Under the pieces are notes generated by a model that saw nothing but the letters and a program-made list of their open reading frames with translations, was not told where the DNA came from and did not search any database. From contig NZ_CM001792.1 in NCBI RefSeq assembly GCF_000340475.1, positions 2,130,659 through 2,194,658 of the forward strand: a stretch of DNA of 64,000 nt, in the 5' to 3' direction. Source of the DNA: Oceanobacillus kimchii X50 (GTDB lineage: Bacteria; Bacillota; Bacilli; Bacillales; Amphibacillaceae). Positions within the stretch are counted from its first letter, which is position 1. Each line of letters begins with the position of its first letter. Of the stretch, positions 44,771 to 52,084 are shown in pieces. The position numbers were made by a program, and so were the translations under genes.

Positions 44771-45619
44771 CTAATCATTTTTTAAATAGTAAGAAAAAGG
44801 AAAATTGCGGGTTGGTTCAAAATCCACCTTTTCTTGGAAGACATTAATAACCGTTAATGTTTTCGGTTCTGATGGATCATCTCCATAAATTTTAATTTTC
44901 TTTGGTCCCATAGCAATTAGTGGAGCTAGATTAAATTCATTATCATGTAATCCTACAACATATAATGGTTCTTCACGCATTAGCATTCTTAACTCAAGCC
45001 GCGATAATTGTTTCCCATTATCATAATAAAACTGGAATGTATCACCTTGCATAATATGAATAATTTCCATACCAACATCTTTCTTTTGTATGTAGGCACG
45101 TAACATATCAATAAATGCTTGATGATCTTCTTCTCTTCTAAACTCATCAATTGCATCTCCGACACATCTTCTAATTTCATCCCGGAAAGGTAATAAACGA
45201 AAGTTCACTAATGAATCGAAATGAATTTCCGAATTAATTTCAATATTTTCTACAAACAAATTTGTCAGTAGTCCATGAATATCTTTATTATTTCGTAAAT
45301 GCTTACTATCCTCGTCCTCCCCCGTCAAAATCCAATTGGTGAGATCATGTATACGTTCGATTTCTTCTTGTTCCGTATAATAGTACTCTTTTATCATTTT
45401 TCGAATCATATTACCTAAACGATGTGTTAATACTACATCTGCCATCGCTTGACTTATCGTTTTACGAAGATCTTCAGCAGGTAATATTTCATCAATCGTT
45501 AAATGATTTCCCCAATCTTCATTTGTTTTCCAATTTAATTCCATCTTTCTATTTCTACGAAAGACAGATTCACAAAAACTTACCACTTCTTTGTCTAATT
45601 CAAAAAATACTTCCACCAA
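44771..45619 (-). CDS. ytxC: YtxC-like sporulation-associated protein
   Basis: A 282-residue protein similar in length and order to B. subtilis YtxC. It is soluble and mostly helical, with LTNWILTGEDED and HFDSLVNFRLLPFRDEI in the middle and the C-terminal DTFQFYYDNGKQLSRLELR. The function is unknown; the family is annotated as putative sporulation protein. The start is TTG 45619 or GTG 45616, behind GAGGGTGAT; the sequence does not decide. It lies between dnaI and thrS, as in B. subtilis. Confidence 0.82.
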   Translation of the reverse strand: MVEVFFELDKEVVSFCESVFRRNRKMELNWKTNEDWGNHLTIDEILPAEDLRKTISQAMADVVLTHRLGNMIRKMIKEYYYTEQEEIERIHDLTNWILTGEDEDSKHLRNNKDIHGLLTNLFVENIEINSEIHFDSLVNFRLLPFRDEIRRCVGDAIDEFRREEDHQAFIDMLRAYIQKKDVGMEIIHIMQGDTFQFYYDNGKQLSRLELRMLMREEPLYVVGLHDNEFNLAPLIAMGPKKIKIYGDDPSEPKTLTVINVFQEKVDFEPTRNFPFSYYLKND

Positions 45620-45734
45620 TACATATCACCCTCATCCACAACCGAACTGTTACATTATATGGACAACCATTTAAAAAAATGAATAAACTACTCAAACTAG
45701 CAAATGGTTTTACGAAAAAAGGTATGAATGTATT

Positions 45735-45781
45735 AAAAAATACCTTTATTGAACTGCTTTAGTAGAGTTCAATAAAAGGTA
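45735..45781 (-). terminator. Terminator of dnaB-dnaI
   Basis: On the minus strand TACCTTTTATTGAAC (45781-45767) pairs with GTTCAATAAAGGTA (45754-45741) with one bulge, then six Ts. Five bases past the dnaI stop. Confidence 0.85.
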
Positions 45782-45785
45782 CTCA

Positions 45786-46712
45786 TTAGCCACGACGATT
45801 CGGACCATTCAACTTCACATCTGTGGTAACTTGTTTAATCCGCTCAATAATTCTTCCTGCTTTAACTTGTTCTACTCCATTCCTTGTTGTAGATAATTCT
45901 TGTTCTAGTTGATCTAAGTCATAATTAGATGTAATAAAAACTGGTAATCCTTCCATCATACGGTACTGTAATACTGAACCTAATACTTCATCACGGAACC
46001 AAGCAGATTGCATCTCAGCTCCCATATCATCCAACATCAATACATCAGCTTTTTTAAAAAAATCTATTTTTTCATTGAATGAATCATTTTTAAATGATGA
46101 CTTAATTTCACGGACAAACTCCGGCATATATATTAATGAAATTGAGTATTGGAGTTTTTTAAGTTCATTAGCAATTGCACCTAATAGATAAGTCTTTCCG
46201 ACTCCAAACGATCCGTATAGATAGAGTCCTTTTTTGGGTAACTCTTGTTTTGAAGCTTCTAAAAAATCCAGAACTTTCGCCAATGCATTTGATCGGTGCT
46301 CATCTTGAATAACCTCAGATATTCTTGCTTGAAGAATTTCTTTCGGCATATAAAGACTTTGAATCAGCTTTTGCTGCTGTTCATTTTGCTCTTCTTCCAA
46401 TCTTTTGTGGCATTTTTCATAACTTAACCGAATCTCATTTTTGTCAGCCTCCAAAACGGGAGAATATCCTTGTATCATATTCTGACATCCACCAAGCGAT
46501 TTGCATCGATCACATTGCTTGGATTGAGACTTATATTCATATAATTTTATTAAATGTTTATCAATAATTTCACTAGTTAACTCTGGGTGGCTAGTTAAAA
46601 AATGCTTTATGGATGGGTCATCTAATACTTCTTTTCGGATGTTTTGATAACTTGTTTGGAAATTTTCGTTTTTTTTCATCCATGCTTTCAATTCTGATTG
46701 TATCGGTTTCAC
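45786..46712 (-). CDS. dnaI: Primosomal protein DnaI (helicase loader)
   Basis: Loads the replicative helicase DnaC at the origin and restart forks together with DnaB and DnaD. The 308-residue protein has an N-terminal helicase-binding region with the zinc cluster CDRCKSLGGCQN (about 69-81), followed by an AAA+ domain with Walker A GSFGVGKTYLLGA near 167, Walker B VLMLDDMGAE and the arginine-rich C-terminus. The start is GTG 46712 with AAGGGTGG upstream. It follows dnaB by 25 bp. Confidence 0.95.
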   Translation of the reverse strand: MKPIQSELKAWMKKNENFQTSYQNIRKEVLDDPSIKHFLTSHPELTSEIIDKHLIKLYEYKSQSKQCDRCKSLGGCQNMIQGYSPVLEADKNEIRLSYEKCHKRLEEEQNEQQQKLIQSLYMPKEILQARISEVIQDEHRSNALAKVLDFLEASKQELPKKGLYLYGSFGVGKTYLLGAIANELKKLQYSISLIYMPEFVREIKSSFKNDSFNEKIDFFKKADVLMLDDMGAEMQSAWFRDEVLGSVLQYRMMEGLPVFITSNYDLDQLEQELSTTRNGVEQVKAGRIIERIKQVTTDVKLNGPNRRG

Positions 46713-46737
46713 ACTTAACCACCCTTATACACCTTTA

Positions 46738-48072
46738 TTAATTTTCATTTAAATATTGTTTTAACCTAGATGCTATTTTTTCTTGGTCTTCCATCGAAGA
46801 GTTTGGATTTTCAGAAGTTACCTGTGATTTGTTTTTCCGTTCCTTAAACCAATCAGGAATAACTTCCTTAGTTGCAGTCTGGCGCTGTCTCGTATAGTTA
46901 TTCTTCTTAACTTTAGATTGAGCTTTCTGTTGTTCCTGCCTAGCGAAATTCATTGCATCACTTGCTGTTTGAAGGTTCAGCCGAGACCAATGACTAGCAA
47001 TTTTTTCTAAATATGCTTTTGAAAGTTTCATATTAGATTGTAATAATACATAATGAATAAGTACATTCATTACTGGTGCAGGTAAATCTTGTTTTGTCAT
47101 TACAGACTCTATTACTTTAATATCTTGATCTGAAGCATCATTACCTCTTGATAAATCTTTCAATAATTGAGTCGGTGATATTCTTTCTAATTCGTAAATT
47201 AACTGTTCTTTTTTCGTTTTGGGTTTCGTCACTTCATACGACTTATCTAGGTTGTTTTTTTCAGATAGACGTACGGACTGTTGATTATTTTTTGAACGAA
47301 AAATATCATGGCACGCTGCTTTGAACTCTTTTTGATTAAATTGATATGATTCATTGATAGCATATTGACACGCACGTTCAATCTCATGACTATCCAAATT
47401 ATATAATACTTTCATTTGGTAAATCAGACGCTTCGTATCAGTTGTTAATACTTGATTAGCGGGTATCATTCGCTTGTTTAACATCTGTTCTATCCAACTA
47501 AAATCCATCGGAACATCATGTTTTACAGAATTATTTTGACTATTATAATTTTCAATTCTAGCTACTTTTTCTGTAGGTGTTACTGTTTGAAAGACATCGC
47601 TAAAATCAACCGTGATTTCTTCTCCATATTCACGTTCATTAGGAACATAATGAGAAAATAACATATCATACTTTTGATCTCCAATATGATGTAATAGTAA
47701 TTGCGACAACATATCATCTTTAAAGAAATCATTTGGAGCATATGGACTTAACAATTCATATGTATAAAAATCACGATTATCTTCATTATATTTATATGTT
47801 TTTAGTAAACCTATCCCTTCCAATTTCAAACGAGATCGGTAAATTTCATCCAATGAAAGATTAAGGTTATTCATTAGTGTGTGATGTGTTTGTGGGGATA
47901 CATGAGCATGGATATTTGAATCGTGCAACAGAGTGTGATACAAAGAAACAGCATAAATACCAATTAATGGTTGATATAATTGAGTAAGTGAAACGCCGTA
48001 ATCAACAGGTAAATGTTCTTTTTTCATAACATAATACCCATCAATAGGGAGAATCTTCCCTATAAAGTTCAT
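46738..48072 (-). CDS. dnaB: Replication initiation and membrane attachment protein DnaB
   Basis: Firmicute-specific primosome protein that acts with DnaD and DnaI in helicase loading. The 444 residues start with the winged-helix DDBH1-type region (LPVDYGVSLTQLYQPLIGIYAVSLYHTLL) and end in a DDBH2 domain that carries MNVLIHYVLLQSN and the following LNLQTASDAMNFARQEQQ. The frame opens at 48084, but ATG 48072 matches the known N-terminus (NFIGKILPIDG) and AAAGGG is inside the extension. It is 25 bp downstream of nrdR. Confidence 0.92.
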   Translation of the reverse strand: MNFIGKILPIDGYYVMKKEHLPVDYGVSLTQLYQPLIGIYAVSLYHTLLHDSNIHAHVSPQTHHTLMNNLNLSLDEIYRSRLKLEGIGLLKTYKYNEDNRDFYTYELLSPYAPNDFFKDDMLSQLLLHHIGDQKYDMLFSHYVPNEREYGEEITVDFSDVFQTVTPTEKVARIENYNSQNNSVKHDVPMDFSWIEQMLNKRMIPANQVLTTDTKRLIYQMKVLYNLDSHEIERACQYAINESYQFNQKEFKAACHDIFRSKNNQQSVRLSEKNNLDKSYEVTKPKTKKEQLIYELERISPTQLLKDLSRGNDASDQDIKVIESVMTKQDLPAPVMNVLIHYVLLQSNMKLSKAYLEKIASHWSRLNLQTASDAMNFARQEQQKAQSKVKKNNYTRQRQTATKEVIPDWFKERKNKSQVTSENPNSSMEDQEKIASRLKQYLNEN

Positions 48073-48097
48073 GTAAACACACACCCTTTCGACTTTT

Positions 48098-48574
48098 TCA
48101 TTTATCTTTCATCGATTTATCCGTATTAATAATATCTTTTAATTCATCTAAAAATACAGTTATATCCTTAAATTGGCGATATACAGATGCAAAACGTACA
48201 TACGAAACTTCATCTACTTTGGATAAAAGTTCCATTACCATTTCACCAATGGAGTTACTTGAAACTTCTGGGTTTCCTGCATTCCGTAATTTCTTTTCCA
48301 CTTCCAACGCTATACTTTCTATGGTTTCTAAAGCAACTGGTCTTTTTTCACACGCTCGAATAAGGCCACGAGTTAGTTTTTCACGCGAAAATTCTTGACG
48401 CACGCCATCTTTCTTAACCACAATTAAAGGAACTTCTTCAATTCGTTCAAAAGTAGTAAACCGAAAGCCACACCGTTCACATTCTCTACGTCGCCTAATT
48501 GCTCTTCCTTCTTCTATCGGTCGAGAGTCCAAGACTTTTGTATTTTTATTTTCACAATTGGAACATCGCATCAT
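48098..48574 (-). CDS. nrdR: Ribonucleotide reductase regulator NrdR
   Basis: Zinc- and nucleotide-binding repressor of ribonucleotide reductase genes. The 158 residues start with a zinc ribbon (MRCSNC ... CERCGFRF) containing [22 protein letters not shown], followed by the ATP-cone domain ([29 protein letters not shown]). Two adjacent ATGs are possible (48574 and 48571); the second gives the usual start MRC. It begins the nrdR-dnaB-dnaI group, as in B. subtilis. Confidence 0.96.
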   Translation of the reverse strand: MMRCSNCENKNTKVLDSRPIEEGRAIRRRRECERCGFRFTTFERIEEVPLIVVKKDGVRQEFSREKLTRGLIRACEKRPVALETIESIALEVEKKLRNAGNPEVSSNSIGEMVMELLSKVDEVSYVRFASVYRQFKDITVFLDELKDIINTDKSMKDK

Positions 48575-48590
48575 TGTTCAACCCCATTCT

Positions 48591-48977
48591 TTAATGTTCC
48601 GTAATTAGTTGAAGTTCTTTATTCATATGTTCATATAATTCTTGAATAACTTTAGAACTGTGTCCAAAATCTATTTGCAATAAACTTTCTGTAGTCACAG
48701 AAAAATCAACAGCAGTATGATAAGGGCGCACCATAATAATAGTTGCAACTACAAAGACTCTCTTGCCTTTTTTGGTTGTTGCACTTATCTCACCATGCTC
48801 CTTAGAAACAGCATTGATAGAATATGTATCTTTCGATTGAAAATAGGTTTCAATGACTTTCATTACGGAATCTTTGCTTGCTTTATAGTAATGGGTCTGC
48901 AACTTTTTATCCTCATGACGATCTTTTGTTTCTACATGATTACTAAAAAACTTCCTTATCTTATAGCCGATTGACAT
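48591..48977 (-). CDS. Conserved hypothetical cytosolic protein
   Basis: A 128-residue protein with no membrane span or signal. It starts SIGYKIRKFFSNHVETKDRHEDKKL; the centre is beta-rich (GEISATTKKGKRVFVVATIIMVRPYHTAVDFSVTTES). I recall relatives in Bacillus labelled only 'cytosolic protein'; the role is unknown. It ends 16 bp before nrdR and takes the place that speD holds in B. subtilis. Co-transcription with nrdR is likely from the spacing. Confidence 0.7.
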   Translation of the reverse strand: MSIGYKIRKFFSNHVETKDRHEDKKLQTHYYKASKDSVMKVIETYFQSKDTYSINAVSKEHGEISATTKKGKRVFVVATIIMVRPYHTAVDFSVTTESLLQIDFGHSSKVIQELYEHMNKELQLITEH

Positions 48978-49266
48978 TTAGAAACACACCTCATACGTTC
49001 ATAGAATTAGTATAACTAATTATTATTCTATTATTTTAACATGTTTTTAACAAATGCTCTAGTTAAATAAAGTAGGGATATTATATAAAGTAACAAATTA
49101 AGATTTTAACAATAAACAGATTAGAGTGTCAACAGGCAGTTAGTTCACAGATTAAGTGAAGAAAATGAATTCATTAAATCAACACACACTTTCAAACTAG
49201 ATTCAATCTTATTCTATGAACAGGAGTTAGTTCGTTTAGTATGCATTTTTTAAGCAATATAAAAAA
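48978..49266. other. Intergenic region without recognisable content
   Basis: About 290 bp upstream of the cytosolic-protein gene. A+T-rich, no ORF, no strong hairpin and no clear promoter was recognised. The speD gene expected here from B. subtilis order is absent. Confidence 0.5.
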
Positions 49267-49309
49267 GGACAATATCAAGGGAGAAATTAACTTAACCCTT
49301 CTATTGTCC
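49267..49309 (-). terminator. Terminator of gapB
   Basis: GGACAATATCAAGGG (49267-49281) pairs with ACCCTTCTATTGTCC (49295-49309), imperfect in the centre; on the minus strand a TTTTTTATATTG tail follows. Confidence 0.8.
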
Positions 49310-49377
49310 ATTCCATTCATTTAATTAAACTTCCAAGATATCTTCAGTCTATGCTTTGTTTTATAAATAGATCTTGA

Positions 49378-50409
49378 TTATGACGATACTTTCATTCCTT
49401 TTTCCAAACGGTCTCCCACATAAAGAGCTAAATCAAGAACACGTTTAGAATATCCCCATTCATTATCATACCAAGCAATTACTTTTATTTTGGTTTCCTC
49501 CATTACAATGGTAGATAATCCATCAATAATAGCGGAGAATTCACTTGTTGTATAATCAATTGATACAAGAGGTTCATCAGAGTATTCCAATACTCCTTTC
49601 ATATATCCTTTTGATGCATCTTTAAATAATCGATTTAATTGTTCGACTGTAACACTCTCTTCTAGATCGATTACCAAATCAACCAAAGATACGTTAGGCG
49701 TAGGTACCCTTAAAGCCATCCCATGTAATTTTCCATTTAAATGCGGCAAAACTTCTCCGAGCGCCTTTGCAGCTCCTGTTGTAGTTGGAATAATTGATTG
49801 TGTACATCCTCTTGCCCTTCGTAAATCTTTATGTGGATTATCTAGATTCTTTTGATCATTCGTAAAAGCATGGACTGTAGTCATTAATCCATTTTTTATC
49901 GTAAAATGATCATCAATAACTTTTACAACCGGTGCCAAACAATTTGTTGTACATGAAGCATTCGAAATTACATCATCTCTTTCAGGAATATATTCAGCTT
50001 CATTTACTCCCATAACAATTGTTTTATCTACTTGCTTTCCTGGAGCAGTGATAATTACTTTTTTTGCTCCTGCTTTAATATGCAATCCCGCTTCTTCTTT
50101 TGAGTTGAATTTCCCAGTAGCTTCTATAACAATATCAATGTCCAACTGTTCCCAAGGAAGAAGTTCAGGCTGTCTATTGTTAACGATTTTTACTTTTTTT
50201 CCATCTATTTCTAAATAACCTTCAAGCGCTTTCACTTCTCCGTCAAAAATTCCATGTACACTATCATATTTCACCATATGTGCTAATGTCTCAGATGGGT
50301 AACCAGCATTGATAGCGACTACTTCAAACTGATCATTTTGTATTGCTTGTCGAAAAATCATTCGTCCTATTCGTCCAAATCCAGTAATTGCGATACGTTT
50401 TGTATTCAT
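49378..50409 (-). CDS. gapB: Gluconeogenic glyceraldehyde-3-phosphate dehydrogenase
   Basis: Runs the GAPDH step in the gluconeogenic direction. The 343 residues have the Rossmann start AITGFGRIGRM and the catalytic cysteine C153 in NASCTTNCLAP. Around 34-36 the sequence is NAG where NAD-preferring GapA has NDL; loss of that aspartate fits the NADP preference of GapB. The gene lies where gapB does in B. subtilis, and two boxes matching the CcpN consensus lie upstream, implying repression by CcpN in the presence of glucose. Confidence 0.93.
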   Translation of the reverse strand: MNTKRIAITGFGRIGRMIFRQAIQNDQFEVVAINAGYPSETLAHMVKYDSVHGIFDGEVKALEGYLEIDGKKVKIVNNRQPELLPWEQLDIDIVIEATGKFNSKEEAGLHIKAGAKKVIITAPGKQVDKTIVMGVNEAEYIPERDDVISNASCTTNCLAPVVKVIDDHFTIKNGLMTTVHAFTNDQKNLDNPHKDLRRARGCTQSIIPTTTGAAKALGEVLPHLNGKLHGMALRVPTPNVSLVDLVIDLEESVTVEQLNRLFKDASKGYMKGVLEYSDEPLVSIDYTTSEFSAIIDGLSTIVMEETKIKVIAWYDNEWGYSKRVLDLALYVGDRLEKGMKVSS

Positions 50410-50428
50410 AAGAAATAATCCCCCTAAT

Positions 50429-50439
50429 TATGATATACT
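50429..50439 (+). promoter_or_regulatory. CcpN-type box, proximal to gapB
   Basis: TATGATATACT fits the consensus TRTGHYATAYW at all 11 positions on the plus strand, 20 bp before the gapB start. Recalled from B. subtilis gapB and pckA operators. Confidence 0.65.
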
Positions 50440-50460
50440 CATAATCCATTATGCAAAATT

Positions 50461-50471
50461 AGTATAACACA
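50461..50471 (-). promoter_or_regulatory. CcpN-type box, distal to gapB
   Basis: On the minus strand TGTGTTATACT fits TRTGHYATAYW at all 11 positions, opposite in direction to the proximal box and 21 bp from it. The TATACT inside it may also be the -10 element of the gapB promoter. Confidence 0.65.
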
Positions 50472-50580
50472 AATAATCATTATTGTGTTGAAAATAATGA
50501 AAAAGAGGCATTTCTTCTATATATTATGTTATCATTATAGCCCAACGAGCTATATAAATAACTTTTTATCTATTAGAAAA

Positions 50581-50620
50581 CAGAGTAACTTGTGAACGTT
50601 GATCCTCACAAGTTACTCTG
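50581..50620 (-). terminator. Terminator of polA-mutM-coaE
   Basis: CAGAGTAACTTGTGA (50581-50595) pairs perfectly with TCACAAGTTACTCTG (50606-50620), nine bases past the coaE stop. TTTTCTAATAG follows on the minus strand. Confidence 0.85.
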
Positions 50621-50629
50621 TTGAATTAA

Positions 50630-51229
50630 TCAACCAATACCCCATGTTTGTAAAACTTGGTCTAACTGTACTTTCGTCTCTTCTATTGAATGATTATTAT
50701 CAATAAAGATATCTGCTAAATTAGCCTTTTCTTTTAGAGGCATTTGTGCTTTTATCCGATCGGAAGCTTCTTTTTCACTATAACCATTTCTCTTCATCAA
50801 TCGTGAAAGTTGTACATCTTCATCTACATAAACAACTAATGTTTTATCTACGAGATGAGTTAAGTTACTTTCAAATAGCAAAGGAATATCTAACACAATA
50901 CAAGGCATGCCTTTCTTGATATAATCATCTCGTATGGATAGCATCCGACTTCGTACAGCTGGGTGAACTATCGCATTTAGTTGCTTTCTTTTATCTTCAT
51001 CTGTAAAAATAATTGATCCTAATTTGGGACGATTTATCTTATGATCATCTTTAATAATCTCTTTCCCAAATGCTTCTACAACTTGATCATATGCTCTTTC
51101 TCCTGGCTCAACTACTTCTCGTGCAATTAAATCTGCATCAATTACAGGAAAATTCTTTGCTTGAAACATTGATGAGACCGTACTTTTACCGCTTGCTATT
51201 CCACCTGTTAAACCGATAACTACTGTCAT
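50630..51229 (-). CDS. coaE: Dephospho-CoA kinase
   Basis: Last step of coenzyme A synthesis: ATP-dependent phosphorylation of dephospho-CoA. The 199 residues have the P-loop GLTGGIASGKST (6-17), DADLIAREVVEPG, HPAVR and DIPLLFE, the usual CoaE signatures. The ATG overlaps the mutM stop by four bases, so translation is probably coupled. Last gene of polA-mutM-coaE. Confidence 0.96.
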   Translation of the reverse strand: MTVVIGLTGGIASGKSTVSSMFQAKNFPVIDADLIAREVVEPGERAYDQVVEAFGKEIIKDDHKINRPKLGSIIFTDEDKRKQLNAIVHPAVRSRMLSIRDDYIKKGMPCIVLDIPLLFESNLTHLVDKTLVVYVDEDVQLSRLMKRNGYSEKEASDRIKAQMPLKEKANLADIFIDNNHSIEETKVQLDQVLQTWGIG

Positions 51230-52071
51230 TTTCTCACACCTTGTTTATTCGGTTGGCAAGTTGGACATAGGTGGGTTCCTCTTCCACCAACCTTCATTTT
51301 AATAATATCTGCTCCACAAACTCTACACGGTTTGGAATCTTGTCCATAAACAAATAAATCTTGCTGAAACATCCCCATATCCCCTTGGGTATTTACATAG
51401 CTACGAATAGTGGTACCTCCAGCTTTAATAGCATCTTGTAATGTTTCTTTTGCATTTATTTGTAACTTTTTCACTTCCTGTTTTGTCAATTTACTGCAGC
51501 GTTTTAAGGGATGAATATTTGCTCGAAACAAAGTCTCATCCACATAAATATTTCCTAGTCCAGTAACGATTGATTGATCTAACAAAGCTGTTTTTACATA
51601 TCGATCAGTACGCTTTAATTTTTCATAAAAGTAATCTAAATTAAACGAATTATCGAATGGATCAGGACCAAGTTGACTTAATGGTTTATGCATAAACTCT
51701 TCACCAATTGGATAGACATGCATTGTCCCGAATTTCCGAACATCGTTATAACGTAATTCTTCTCCATTTGAAAAGTAGAACGTTACATGCGTATGCTTTT
51801 TTACTGGATCGCCTGGTGAATGAACACTATACTTCCCTTCCATTCGCAAATGGGAGATAACTACATGTTCATCTAGATAGAACAAAAGAAATTTTCCTTT
51901 TCTCCCCACCGAGCGGATTGTTTGATCTGTAACTAATGCTTTAAATTCCTCAACATCGTCTGGATATTTAATTATATTTGGCCACTCAATATCAATATGT
52001 TTGATTGTTTTATTACATACAAAAAGTTTCAATGTTTCCTTTATAGTTTCTACTTCAGGTAATTCAGGCAT
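51226..52071 (-). CDS. mutM: Formamidopyrimidine-DNA glycosylase
   Basis: Bifunctional glycosylase/AP lyase that removes 8-oxoguanine. The 281 residues start PELPEVETI (P2 nucleophile, E3 once the methionine is removed), continue with SHLRMEGKY, a helix-two-turn-helix region (LLDQSIVTGLGNIYVDE), and end in the zinc finger CRVCGADIIKMKVGGRGTHLCPTC. It follows polA by 13 bp and overlaps coaE. Confidence 0.96.
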   Translation of the reverse strand: MPELPEVETIKETLKLFVCNKTIKHIDIEWPNIIKYPDDVEEFKALVTDQTIRSVGRKGKFLLFYLDEHVVISHLRMEGKYSVHSPGDPVKKHTHVTFYFSNGEELRYNDVRKFGTMHVYPIGEEFMHKPLSQLGPDPFDNSFNLDYFYEKLKRTDRYVKTALLDQSIVTGLGNIYVDETLFRANIHPLKRCSKLTKQEVKKLQINAKETLQDAIKAGGTTIRSYVNTQGDMGMFQQDLFVYGQDSKPCRVCGADIIKMKVGGRGTHLCPTCQPNKQGVRK

Positions 52072-52084
52072 TTATTTCTTCTCC

